Assembly: GCA_003344405.1 (NCBI GenBank)
Contig: NOWV01000003.1
Span: 496,001 to 560,000, forward strand
Reading direction: 5' to 3'
Origin: Trichoplax sp. H2
Taxonomy: Eukaryota > Placozoa > Uniplacotomia > Trichoplacea
Length of the DNA stretch: 64,000 nucleotides
The notes below the pieces were generated by a model, which saw only the letters and a list, made by a program, of their open reading frames with translations, was not told where the DNA came from and ran no database searches. The translations under genes were made by a program, and so were the position numbers. Within the stretch, counting starts at the first letter, position 1. Every line of letters starts with the position of its first letter. Positions 1 through 13,700 of the stretch are shown piece by piece.

Positions 1-497
1 TTCATAAAGACTCTCATCGTAACTCCTCTCTTAGAAATATCTGATGCAGATATATGCTCGTATGAGGAGAATTTCAGTAGAAAATACGAAGTCATCTTGG
101 TTCGTTATATATTGAGTCTTCACTCTTTATAAAGTTTATATCTATGTTTGCTCTTGTGTATGCTGTATATCTATATTTGTTCACGTCTACAGTTAGTGAA
201 GGCGCTATGCAATGCAATTGTTGTGATAATTTTCCAATTCTACAATAAACTACCTAATTTTTATGAGTATACATACGGACTGACGATGCAACGATAAAAT
301 GAAAATGTTTTGCGCTAAGCTGAAGACATTTGAGAAAATTTATCAAGATAATTTTAAGGTCAAATACTTTCATAGAAGACATAATAGTGGTAATACCAAT
401 TAAAATATGTTAAATTAAAACTGACGATATGATAATACGTATCGATATAAATATATATACAGTACATGTTTCGCAATTAACAGGGTATCGTACTCAC

Positions 498-3400
498 TCG
501 TAAATCGTCGTTTCATAGCATCTAAACCCACACTTGTTAACCAGTTTCCTACATCAGAAGGTGTCCATTGAATAAGAGGTTTATCTATGTTTAGTTTGGG
601 ACACTCTTGAGAAGAATCGCTAAATGGACTAACAGCCGAACGAAAAGGAGAGTAACTACTAGATTGGCTACCAGAACTTAAAGGACTTCCAATATTACTG
701 CGAACCGAAGCAGTATTTACAGTAGTATTAGCCTTTATTAGGTCTTGCTTTTCATTAGCAACATTTGCATCGATTTGTTCTGCTTTCTCAACCAATTGAG
801 ATGGTATAAGTGGGGGAGGGGAGGACGGTAATTTAGGTGGTACCATTGGATCATCAACTGAGTCTACAGTTTGATGCGACGGTAGCAACGATGGTACAAG
901 TGATTCTAAGTCCGGCGTCGGTTTTGACGATACATTATCACCTTCATTGTGAACTGAAGAGAAATTAGCATCCTCATTAGGATCAGCCTTGAATGACGGC
1001 TGATAATTGTTTTCCTCTATTTCAGTAGTTCCTTTGGAATGATGAGTGTCTGTGTTATGTTGTTGATGTATTTCTTCTTGCGGATCTTTCTTATCAAAAT
1101 GTTGAATATTATTATCTTGCGTTGTTGTCAAAGACTCCAAAGACGGCGATATAGATACTACTCCTTCGTGCTGCTGCAATTGATATTGATTTTTATTGTT
1201 TTCATCACCATTCATGATTATACTTTCATCAGCATTAATTTCATATGGTTGCTGTGAAGGCGAGTTCTCGAGATATATCTCGCTCGCTATCGGAGCTGCT
1301 GATTTATCTAAGTCCACGTTCTCACGATATTGTGCTCGTCTTTGAGACAGTCTCTCTAGTGAACTACCAGAATGAGATCGCGCATGATTTGCTAAATTTT
1401 TGTGATTATCATCATCATTAAAATGATGCTTTTGAGTTGATAATGTGAACGGTTTATAACGTCGTCGTAATTGCTTATTATCTGTACCAAGGTCGGATTG
1501 TGTTCGTAAGCGTAACAGATTACTAGAATTATTATTTCGTGTATTATCAGCTGAATTTCCTAGAGTCGGATTATCATGATTTGGTAGAGCTCGTAAATGA
1601 CTGTAATTTCGAGCTAATGATAGATCAGTTAATGGTGACGTTCGTAACTTATCTGCGAAAGTAGGCAATTGATTATTAGGGCGAAAATCATTCTTGGATT
1701 TATCTTCCTGATATTCATGACTTTCTTGGTCTGTCTTTAATCGATGAGATAATCTTAATGAATGCCGACCTATGCTTGATAGTCTAGGTAGATTGCCTGA
1801 GACGTTATCGTTGTCGTTGTCATGAAGACCGTCACGATCATTCGTAACTTGATAACCCTTTTTGCTTTGAAACGCCGGGGATGTTTCTAAATCGACATGG
1901 TAACATTTCGGAAGATATCAGTAAAGTAATTGTCTTTGCAAGTAAATAAAACGTTATGGTAGAAAGAAGAACAGCTAGCTCAGCTAAAATCATCCTTGTT
2001 TATGGGTTATGATGTCACAAATTCTTTATGAGATAATTTGGATATACCGTTATACTGTATCTAAATTGTACAGTAAATCCGAGTGAAACTGTTTAGCTGA
2101 ATCTGAGAACAAACTGGTTTTAAATGTCATACTGCTTTAGCTGAGTTGCTTGAGCACCACAAAGAAAAACGATGCATGGATGATTAATGTGTTCACGTCA
2201 ATTCGAGAATTCCATATAACCAAAAGATTCGATTCATAGTTGTTACATAACTATCAGTAATTTCGTAAAATGCTTACAAAAATTAAAAAGTTGATTTCAG
2301 TTGGCCAAATTAACAGTTATAAATAAGTAATAGCCTCACTGTGGTCCATAATTAATTAATAATAATTAATCGAAATACGTACATTACAGCCCTAAAATAC
2401 TACAGTACATGTTCTTGATTAAGAGTATTACTTTTGTCACCTGTTGCATTGCAGCATTTAGTTAATTCGTATATCTTTCTACGATAGATCAATTTTCGTT
2501 AAAACAAAACATTGCACTAAAAATTTGGACTCAATTTAGGACGATTTATTTTTCAAAGATTACATTAATGCCTTTTTATCAATCATGTTAATTATCAGCA
2601 GGCTGTTGGCCTGGAAACAATCGTTTTTTCAATCTAAACTTCATTTCTTGTATATGTTTATATATTTCACTTAATTTTATTGTGTTTATGGTAAAGTCTA
2701 TAACTTTTTCTGTGTGTGTCTGATTGTATAACTTGCAATTAATAAATACCAATATGACTAGTCTTACTATAGGCATGAAAATGAAACGTTTGAGGTATCT
2801 TCTAAACACTGGCTGTAGCTGCTGATTAGGCTGGATTAACAAAATTTTGAATACAATAGGCTGTTACTGATTGTATCATCCACTGCATGCTTTTCAAATC
2901 CGCTTACCGTTATCCTTATGGCGTTGAATAGATTGGATTAGATCGCGTACTTTAGGAGAATAACTGAGATGGCGTGACGATGATGGCTGAGGGTCATGAG
3001 TATTATCATTTATCTTATGACTGCCGTCATTTCGCTTTGGCGTTGATTTCAGTAAAGATGACGCTTGACGCCATGGGGGATCATCTTCACTAGTGGACGG
3101 ATGATTTGCCTTCTGTTTCGCAGACATCATCGGTGCAGGAACAATCGAATCTAGTATGTTTTCAGTGATGATGAAAATATTAACTCATCAAATTAGTTAT
3201 CCTGATCTACAGTATATATTAATAGGAAAAAATTATCAACTGCCAACTGGTTACTTCTTAATTCAAATCTACCCTTATGCAATACAGTACCGTACTAATG
3301 TCATAGAAAAATATACAACGCTTCGTACACAAGCAATTTACCTTTACTGCGCAAAATTTAGGCGAAGGCAGCACAGGTGACTGAGCGTGCGTTAAAGTTC

Positions 3401-4116
3401 CTAATCTTATTAAAAAAGTTCTTCCTATCGTTCATCAATCGTTATGTACGTCTACTGCGCCAGGAGTGTGTCGCACTCGGAATAATAACGATAATTAATT
3501 TCTTATAATATGGCTGGACGAATTTTTTATTTTTATCTATTGTAACTTACAGAGTTCATAGAATGTGTGCATTATCCGTCATTTGTCTACTACCATACAT
3601 TAATCGTGGTTCTATTGATGATTATTCTACCCCGATTGTTTACTAGAATTAAAGAATAATTAATAAATTCTTGTACAACCTTTAACCAGCCCTACTATCA
3701 TTGGCTGAAATTGCATTTCTATTTGCGAAAGCAGTGTATAGAGCCACCCTCTCTAAATCAATAAATTAAAAATAATAACATAGAATCATCTTCTTTTAAT
3801 CATTATTGTCGTTCCCGTACAGCCTTGCATAAATACATAAAACCTTTTATTGAGAAAGTCTTTAGCTGTTCTTGTATGACATTAATGGAATAGCTCGTTC
3901 TGTCTCTGTAACTTAAATGGATCATCATACATACAAAGCGGAGAGAAAAAAAAACTGTATTAAGGATTAGAGATATTACTTACGAGCAACCTCCATCGAA
4001 GTAGTTAAAAACAGAATAAGAATTACGCTGATATCAATTATGAATAATATAATATCAAGGGCTTTCATAACAGTTTGAAAAATCAGTTTTGTGGATTGTA
4101 TATCATCATTTGACAT
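498..4116 (-). CDS. SAM-domain protein with long disordered N-terminus, 3' end outside window
   Basis: Seen: exons 3150-2908 and 1886-498 join in phase 1 and read as one open frame rich in Ser, Asn, Asp and Gln. Near the left end it enters a SAM domain (IQWTPSDVGNWLTSVGLDAM), which is cut by a good donor (A|GTGAGT) after position 498, so the rest of the domain lies beyond the left edge. An ATG ATG at 3130 is a possible start. A further upstream exon, 4116-3984, also joins in phase 1 (GCTC|GTAAGT to ACTAG|AT). It would add an N-terminus with one hydrophobic helix (about residues 20-41), giving a membrane-anchored protein. Known: SAM domains mediate protein-protein association. I do not recognise the family. 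The two main exons are well supported; the membrane exon is tentative. Stretch 1-497 is intron with nothing recognised. Confidence 0.65.
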
Positions 4117-7067
4117 TTCTAGTTTCCAAATTGTTTTATTATTATACCAGCGTCGATTTCTCTTCAAAATACGTAAACGAAATGTCAGGAAGTGCAAGGT
4201 ATATCATAGTGTAATTGATTACTATATTTTGAGGTTATCATTTTATTTTAAAATTAACTTCGAATCTAGTGAAAAATGGATCGAAGTAATTTATTAACTT
4301 CTGTCTTCCATACTTTATATGATGAATTTTATCGCGAAGCAAAAATAATCAAATGAAATAGTTCCGTCTACATATTGAAAAGCTACTATTATTTACAGTT
4401 TTATTCTTATACTGTTTTGATTACTGTGTCAGCGTCTTAAATAGCATTGTTGTTCATTTTACAAATCAGAAATATCTCCGTTATTACTAAACATGATTTA
4501 AAATGTAATAAATGAAGATCTAAATTATTTAATGTTAGGTAAGAAAAATCATATCATTGAGCATTCTCTGGGTAATCAATTACTATTTTATTTGCTCTCT
4601 CTCATCTCACCTACACGCAAGTATTCACTCTTGACTATATATTTGTAGTGAAGGATTGCAATGTAGCCCATGATGCATATTTTATAACTGAAATCTTTAA
4701 ATGCTGTAAATATTTTAAAGTTAACTTGTTTTGATACAATCTAATTTAGTTTAATTTAATCAATAAAGTAATAATTGAAGTCGATGCATATCTTTTAAGT
4801 ATGTATGAATACTTCTCATAAATACCGCGCTGAAAATGTCCTTGGTCTTATTATCTTTCATAAAAAGAGATTATACACGGTAAGGAAGTTAGTTAAGGAC
4901 TCCTTAATTCTAACTTGACACTTTGTTTATAATTATTGCATGGAGTATTTTATTCACTTATTTATTTTACACTAAAGCTCGTTTTGATTTATATGTGAAA
5001 GTAGAATAATTAATTTCAATTCTTAGTAGGATATTACAGTACCACAAATAAAAATATCGATATGTTCATCACTTTCATAAAATAAAATAACAAAAACCCA
5101 GTTAAATTTCCATTGTGTACAATATCTGCTTATTGATGTCGAAAATTTATTCACCGCTTGATATACTGAACTCCTTATGTTATACTCTGGTAAGTATACA
5201 GTATTATCGTTGTTTCAGAAAATTTTAATTTTTATTCGATCATTGTATTGTAATAAAACGGCTACTAATTAGCTAATTATCTTAATTGCAATCAAGTGAA
5301 TTAAATTTTATAATCTTTTATTGATATTAAATGTATACTAGTACTTCATGATAAATTAATACTAAATTAGAAGACCTATTATACACGTATATATATAATT
5401 ACTAATTTCATTAAATTAATAATACTTCAGGTTTTATCTAGAAATCTAAAAAAATCATTAAATCATTCATAAATAGAGAACGTTTTATTATTGTGCCTTT
5501 GAAAAAATATATGTACCTAGTATAATAACATGTCTTTCTACTTATAGACTATAGACGAGAGAGATAGCTGTTCAGAGAAGAGAGCTTTATTACCCTAAGT
5601 TAGTCGGGCACAAGATAGAGAGAGATATGCTGCTGCACAGAGAAAGGATTCTAAGTCTAATACGCTAACACACATATACATATATGTAATAGATTGTGAC
5701 CTAGTACGCTTCTAGTTGTATTACGTTATTGTTACGATTCTGCACGCATTATCATCATGATCTGCTGTATACTAGTGTACATGATTAGTAGATAAATGGG
5801 CAATGATATTACACCTAGTAGCTTGCATCAATTTTGTGAAGTATTTATCTACCAGTAGTAAATATAAAGAGGGAAAGTGACTTACGTATGAGTAATGTAG
5901 TATGATGTATACAAAATATATTTGTATGCTGTATAAACTTAGTAGTTGTTTTGAACGAGGCTATCGTTGATTAGTAGCCTTCAGGGTATATGCGTACAAG
6001 TGAATATTATAACCAATGATAGAGTTCTTAATCACTGTAGAGAACGTATTTACATGAACGTTGCTAAAAATATTACTTTACTGCATTTGTACGGTATTAT
6101 ATTACAGAGGCTCAAAATTTGACTCGGCCGGATATGCGATGATCAGAATTTAGAACTTAAAAAGTCTTAACTCTTGTCAGTTACGTTCGATAGGGTCCAT
6201 TTATGGATCTGATTTCATGCAAAACACGTAAAAAATTTTTAAGACCGGACTCTGTTGAAATAACAACGGACCGTAAACTGCTACCGGACATTTCGGTCTG
6301 GCATCGATTTTCCGGCAATGACTGACTATCCGGACTCATCAGCTACACTTCTCTGCAGTTTAAAAACTTTGGTATAATAATTAAGTCTTGTACTGTACTG
6401 TACTGTACTGTACAGTACTGTATACCGTTCTGTACTGTACGTTGGTGAAACTCTAGAGCATGGACTACTAAAAGAAAACCTTATTACACATGCACAGTTG
6501 CACACGCCTCTGTTACCAAGGTAACTTATGATCAATAGACTTATCAATCTGAATCTACTAGCTATTTGGTTCCGGTACACAGAAAAGACTATTATAATTA
6601 CTTCTTACTAATGGATTATTAGCTAGCGTTCTAGCTTCAGATAATGCTTAAATACTGGTGAACACATTGTTAGTTATCAGTACTATGGCAACCGCAATCT
6701 GCCTTTCCATTAACCCTTAAGTTACTATAACTGTATGAGGACATAGTGAAATGCGATACGAACTGTATGGCATAGGTAGACCGTAGATGTTATTATGTCA
6801 AGTTTCTCGTATTAGGATGAGAGAGTACAATTACTGTAACAGCTGCAATAATGTAATGTAGACTATGAAGCTACTGTGTTAGCGTTTGCACTTTAAGCAG
6901 CCCACAAACCATCGACAATTATAATCGTTCATATAGAAAGGTACAACTATTGCAAGTAACGACACATCACGCAAAATTATAGATATACAATTCAAAAAAT
7001 TCTAGTAATACTTTATAATCTGTCGCCTTCTCGACTAAACATTGCCACAATTCAACATTACTTGATT
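4117..7067. other. Head-to-head intergenic gap, SAM gene to IFT22
   Basis: No supported coding exon in this AT-rich stretch. It holds a short GTAC array at about 6393-6440, a dispersed repeat copy at 6460-6480, and a somewhat GC-richer patch at about 6120-6340 with several CCGG/TCCGGA words that I could not assign. Confidence 0.6.
6460..6480 (+). repeat. Dispersed 21-bp repeat copy upstream of IFT22
   Basis: Exact match to 39263-39283, beside a GTAC run at 6393-6440. Confidence 0.7.
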
Positions 7068-8540
7068 ATGTTCAAATCCAAAATATTGATGGTTGGACCG
7101 TGCGATGTAAGTACTAGTACTGTACTTGTACTGATTGTAAAAACAGTAACGAGTAATGAATTTAGATCATACTATGCCATCGTTTCCTTTACGTAAATAT
7201 CGTATGCGTTATAAAGAAATATTTAAATGACTTGGTTATGGGTTTTAGTTTATAATTCCTTCCCTTTCTTCACTATAAACTCAACATACTGTATGAATTG
7301 TTATGTATTTTAGAATCGCGTTAGGCTCATAATATTACGAGATATACAATCCCATTGATAATTGTTTTTAATCAGGGACTACAGATATACGAGTAATTTA
7401 ATATAATATATTCAAACGGTTTGCGACATATAGAGTGGGAAATCGGTCATAGCTAATTCCTTAGCCGAAGCAACAGATCTAACTGGGGGAAACTATCGAC
7501 CAACGAAAGGCGTAAGGTCAGTTTGGAAACTACAGTATATTCAACGTCTTGAATGATCGCAAATCATGTAATCTGAGCAATACCTTAATATACGTCATGA
7601 AGTACTGACTTATAAAAAGTTTCTAGATATAATGCATTTATCACGGTTAGTTATCTATAAGTTTAAAGTAATTTATATATATAGTATACTAAAATGATGA
7701 GAATAATCATAAAACATAAGTAAATGTTCGTGCAGGATATTGGAGTTTGAATGTAATGGCTTAAGAAATAGCTCAAATCGTACCCTTAAAGCTGATGTAG
7801 AGTTATGGGATTGTAGCGGAAATAGCGAGTGAGTCACTATTATTAGTGGTAATAATTCTACGAATATTATGATATTAGCGTGGACAGTTTATTCTGAAAG
7901 GTATACATCAACTATTTTACTGGTAGTTATGAAAGTTGTTGGCCGGCTATGTGGAAAGATACTCATGGAGTGATTATTGTGTATAATCCCGATAATCTGG
8001 ATCATAATGGAGAAATCAGTAAATGGTAACTATATAGGAAATGATAGTAACATCAGACATAGTGTTCCTACTATTTTTTAGTAGACCAATATCATAATTT
8101 ATATTAGTTCGATACAAATGAATCTTTATCCATCTTTGTATTTATCGCTAAGCATGTACAGGCACATAATTGCCATTAAGCGACTGCAGTTTTTATCATC
8201 TTGGGTTACTTTTTATCAGGTATACTCATTTCATTTCTCAGCAAGGCCTTCGCGACAGTCAGTGTATGCTATTCGCTCATCTTAAACCTGATGGGTCTAA
8301 ACAAGTCGTAGATTTGAGTAAGTTATGGATTGTTTAATTTAGAAAACTCTTGTATCTGATTTATTACATAATTATTTAACATATATAGCTGGATCTCTGT
8401 CAAGATTGAAATGTGTGCACACATCGATGGAAGATCGACCGGAGGTAATAAGACAAGAATTTAGGACCTTTTTGACTCATGTCTGGGAGGCATGGGCTGC
8501 CAAAAGGGATCAAGAAGAACTTAGTATAGTGAATAATTAA
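7068..8540 (+). CDS. IFT22: Intraflagellar transport protein 22 (RAB-like small GTPase)
   Basis: Exons 7068-7106, 7434-7516, 7736-7828, 7927-8025, 8220-8317 and 8389-8540 splice in frame to 187 residues, very near the human length of about 185. Seen: start MFKSKILMVGPCDSGKS holds the P-loop (GPCDSGKS, residues 10-17); LWDCSGNS stands at the WDxxG-like switch II position; SCWPAM is followed by THGVIIVYN, typical of this family; the C-terminus has the ITF22-like charged helix ending REELS-type (DQEELSIVNN). Known: IFT22/RABL5 is an atypical RAB-like GTPase of the IFT-B complex carrying cargo along cilia. It implies that the organism builds cilia. All donors are GT and acceptors AG. The gene faces TAOK tail to tail. 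Confidence 0.95.
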
Positions 8541-10777
8541 TGGCAAAGATCTTGTTAAAAAATATAACTCAGGATCTACTAAAATATAATATCGAACTGT
8601 ATTTTATGCAAAGAACTATCAAAATACAGACTATAACTACCAAGTATGCTAAAATATGCAATTGTGGCTGCAACCACAGCGTTTACATAAAAATACCGAT
8701 AAATTTAGCATATAGCAGTTGATATAAACGTTACGACCTCTTTACTATTTAAACCTTCATAGATTTATCTTCGTATGCTATTGTAAATCTAATCGCGTTA
8801 CAAATGCTGGTAACTAATTATAGCTGTAGATTAATAACATCTTAATTTAGTACTGCTGATGCGCTGATGAGTACTTGATAAATATAGTTCATGCTGCTTG
8901 ATCTTATCAACAGTAAAAGTGGCCTAACAAAGATGTTATCTATGAAATATATGTCAGAAAATGGAGTAAATTTTGCGCATTAGATACAAATGTACTCGTA
9001 CAAACGCTTCCTCTCATGACTTATAGCCTTCTGCATAGAGCGTCTTAATATTTTGGAATAGAAATCATCACACCTATTCATATGTACGAATGCACAGAAT
9101 AAAATACATAATATACAGTACGTGTATGTGATGGATATGAATTCTTCTCGTCAGACTTTTATTTACGATTAATATCATTTTAAAATGAGATTCTTATTAA
9201 TAAATAAAAATTTGTAACATTTCATGTGTATACGTATTCTATATAGTACTAGGATCAGCTTATGATGTTTTAAAGTTATCACTGTTTAAATGAGCAATAT
9301 TGAGTTAGTGTCTGAGGTGTAGCACGGCATTAGTAGTTGTCTACCTTTGGCTTTCAATTACTGAAAAAGCTAAATACAATGCATTTATAAAGATGTGGTG
9401 TCTTTTCAGAACATGTGGCCAGCTCCGGTGTGCAGATTCTGATACCACATTAAAACATGTTCATTTATGCATTGTTTTGTATTTACTGTAAATCCTTATC
9501 CACTCTAGATTTTGTATTGCTCTTTTATTGTACTGTTAGTAAAGTGTGCCTTGCCTAATGTTATTTTGTACCTGATTTTTTAATTTCCAAGAAAGTTCCG
9601 AGTCTGAAATATTGAACGATAGTAGGTATTAATAGCTAAGTATGTATATTGATTAACGGCTAAATGAATGTCAGCACAGGATTAGACTTCATTTCATTTA
9701 TTAGTACTCTATGCAGTACTTGTTAATACCTATATATTTAAATTGCTGATGTTAAAACGTTACGCATAATTTAATACACTTGCGTATTAAAGATTCATTT
9801 TTTAATAGTCCGTGATAAATTCATAATAACATTTTTAACACTTTCATGGTATTTATGCAACGATACACGGGTAAATAAAAATTCCCTAGTTGATTGTCGG
9901 CCATAAAACCAAAAGGATTCAGCATGTTAATAGTTATTAGAGGAACGATCGATTTGATCATGAATGTACATATCTGTAGTAAATACTTAATTCTTTATAC
10001 TTAAAACCTGCTTTTGTGAGGTTCGTACAGTTTAAACCTTTAAGTTTCTATTGTACTGTAGGTGATTAATATTTAAAGAGCGAGTAAATCAAACCGAACC
10101 GGTCAAGGTCTATATCTATATACAATAACATTGCTATCTAACAGGTCAGAAACATCGTTAAATTTGTAATCAAATCTTAAAAGCATCTTAAGGAATTCAA
10201 ATAACTATTTGATAATTAAGTTAAAAAAATACAATTTAAGAATGAAAAATTATAAAAAATATTATGAAGGATGGTTTCTGATCGGAAAGACATCAACAAA
10301 TTATGTCATTCATTACAATATGCAAGTTAAATAACCACTACTATACGTTACTGGTGATTTTAAGATGATGTTGCTTCGACTGCGTGATTAGCTTTGCAAA
10401 TTTCGTACAACTGCGTATGAAGTCGGAATAATTACTATACGATCCAATAATAACTCAGCAATATTCTTTACTTCTAATAACAGAAATGGCTTATTTTACG
10501 AAGGTACGACTAACATTTCTCATGATACCGTAAGTATCTGTATAAATTGCGCTTTATCAAATTAGTAATCATTGTAGCCAAGTAGCGACTTAATTGACAA
10601 GTCAACTTAAGTATAGAATACCACTAACAATCATGAAGTAATGTGAGTTTTACTTTCCAATAAGAACTGAGTATCATGTAGAAGTTTACAAGAACCATTA
10701 AGCTCTCAGACAGATACTACAAATGTATAAAAGGACGAATAAAATACTATAATTTGAATAATATTTATTTTCAACTT
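8541..10777. other. Tail-to-tail intergenic gap, IFT22 to TAOK
   Basis: About 2.2 kb of AT-rich sequence between two gene 3' ends. No coding exon, GTAC array or recognisable mobile element was seen. Confidence 0.55.
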
Positions 10778-13700
10778 CTAGTATTCATGCGCGCTTTCCT
10801 TCTTATTCATAAAAGATTGAGACTTTCCGAAATTCCGAATGCCTGATGATGTTGAACTAGATTTATATAAATGCGATAGACTAGCATCCAAGGACTCTTT
10901 GAAAAAATTTAACTCATACTGGTGTCTCTGCTGCAATTCTTGTTGTCTTTCTAGCCTTAGCTGCTGCAAAGCCATACTTTCTTCCATTTTCTATAATTGT
11001 GATATTTATATTACAAAAATTAATCGCAACATTTCTTAAAATAGTATAGCATAAATGAGACTGACTCTGCTATCCATTTCTTTGCGTCTATTCGTAATTT
11101 TTTCTTCGCACTCCGTTCGTTCTTTTTCATTTTGTGTCTTCATTTGAATCATCATTCGACTCTGATAAGCGCTCAGCATTTCCTTTTCCTGTTGTAACAT
11201 CCTTTCTAATGCTTGCTGCTCAATTGTTTGAGATTCAGTTAACCTCGACTATTATCGAGAAATTAATTCTTATCAGGATATTGAATAATGACTTATCACA
11301 TAAATACAATCAACAGCCTATATATAATTCTCAAAATACGAGGCCATACCGCTTGCTCTTCTACAAGGTCTACAATAGTCTTATCGTACTGTTCCTCCAA
11401 TGCCGCCATTTTCCGATTTCTTTCTTCCTTAAGTTGTTTACTTATTTCTCTATGCTTCTCTCTCGGCTCCCTTTGTAATAGTTGTTTTTCGTACGATTTA
11501 AATTGGCGATTCTGGGTCTTGACCATATCAGCAAACTGTCTTTTTATGCGATCTTTTTGTGTCTGGAGGATTTAATAGTAATGTTAGAATTAATTTCAAG
11601 AAAGAGAAGGAAATTCACAAAAAGTCCTCCTACTTTTAAATTTCTAGGTTGTTGTCGCTGAGCTATTAGCTGTTTCTTTCGTTGTTCATTTCTTCTTTGC
11701 CGTTCATATTCATTTTCATTATCCCATTCTATTCTATGCTGTTTTTGCTGCTGTGCTAATCGTAAATCCTGAATTACTTTCATATGTTTCGACTCTGTAT
11801 CATTTATAATTTCAAGATGACGTTGCAACGTCTCATGAGACTGATCTTTTCTCTGCTGCATAAAATTAAGTTCCTAATGTTGCAAGTTTAGCGCTTTAGT
11901 ACTTATTAGTATATAAATCCTTACATACATATGATAATAATGTAAATAAGATTACTTTCATTCGTAAAATGAATCTCGCTTTGATTCTTACTACCTGCTG
12001 CAAGAGCTGCTTTTCTAGGTTGTGGTGGCACAATAATTGTTCCTTTCTGAATTGTCTAAGTTTGAGATCTGCACCATTTCGTAATTCTTGTAATTTACGT
12101 CTTTCGTCCTCGGATTGACGTTGCAAAACCTCATCTAATTTTTTGCGTTTCATAGTTTCTCTATCTTTACTACTACAGCTCATTTCATCCAATTCCTATC
12201 AAAATAACATCTTTTTCAGTATGATCTTAAGCTATAAAGAAATGACTTATAACAGCGATTGTCTTGTGAAATATGTAATACGAATGAATTAATTATTACC
12301 TTTTTTATTGAAGTTTTTATTATCTTAAAATCCGCTTTTTGTTGGCTATTAAACTGCTTCATTTCTTGTTCGTTCTTATCACGAACTGTTTTCCAATATT
12401 TCTTTTCTTCTGTTACACAAGCACGCAGCTGAATTGTTAAAAACATTAAATTTTGTTACTGTGAAATATGTAATATCGATGAATGTTAAGTATCAAACTA
12501 TTACATTTTGTTCCAAGTCTCCTTTGTGTTTATTTCTTATTCTTTCAAGTTCTCTTTCCGTTCCGTGTAAAAAGCTCTCATGATCCTTATCCAATTGCTT
12601 GATTTGTTCATGTAATTCAGATGTTAACTTCGCATTTAATGATTGCAGTTGATGTTGGTGTTGTTGTCTCATACGAGTATATATTAATAGCTGTTCTCTA
12701 TAGTTGTTGTGCGATGCATGCTCACGCCTTTCTCGTGATACAAAACTAATAGGTCTTATGGTAGCAAACCGATCTTGTCCAAGCAAATCTCGATCTTCAC
12801 TACTCTCATTCTCTCTAACAGGTTCATTCTACGTAATGAAATCATTATTGATAGTCAAATACTTTCAGCTAACGGCATTTTTAGTCAAATACGTTAACAA
12901 ATATTTAGTATAACTACGAACTAACCATAGATCTATCACTAATTTCTGCTATATTGCTTGATGATTGCGATGAATTATCGTCATCGCTATCATGGTCTAT
13001 GTGAGGCTAGAACATACAGGTTAAACAGAATTAATAATACTAAAATGAAAAAAACTCAAAGAAGTTCTATATCATTCAGGCTAATCTGTAATCGTTACCA
13101 TAGTTGGTCCATTTCTCTGTTGTTCCGTAGCGGGTTGAGAATTTATATTCGTCTGTTCGGATTCTTCTATGACAATCTTTTTTAGTCTTTTGTAGCTCAG
13201 ACTATCCATTGTTCTAACAGCTTCTTTTGTTCTTTGAATTAGGTTAAACAGGATATGTGCAGGCCTGTCTTGTGTTACAAATTCATGCTAATTTTCGTTT
13301 GTAATGAACATCTATTAGTTGCTGATAATTACAAATATTAATTCAATGAGTGTTGAGCGTTTTCGAAATTACTTACCTGCATTAAATCCTCAGTCGATGG
13401 TCTATCTTTAGCGTCTTTGTTAAGGCATTTTGCAACAAAAGATACGAAAGCTACAGACCTGGTATATTACATCATTAAAAATGAAACGGCATCATCTTTT
13501 ACGGCGTAGTTATATTATTAGTAGTTTACCTTATTATGAAAAGTAAATAACAGCGAAAAACTAACCATCTAGGGGATTCCTTCAGAGTTGGAGGATCATT
13601 CTGGGCTATATGATATAAAGCACTCATAGCATTCATATTTATCAGAGGGGGCTTTCTTTCAGCTAGAAAACATTTACCAAATTAAAGAGTATTTAATAAT

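Noticed and set aside
2588-2842. Open frame of 84 codons on the minus strand
   Set aside because: It lies inside the intron between two phase-matched exons of the SAM gene and lacks homology or splice signals.
6120-6340. GC-richer patch with CCGG words as a gene remnant
   Set aside because: No open frame with family resemblance, no terminal repeats and no second copy in the window.
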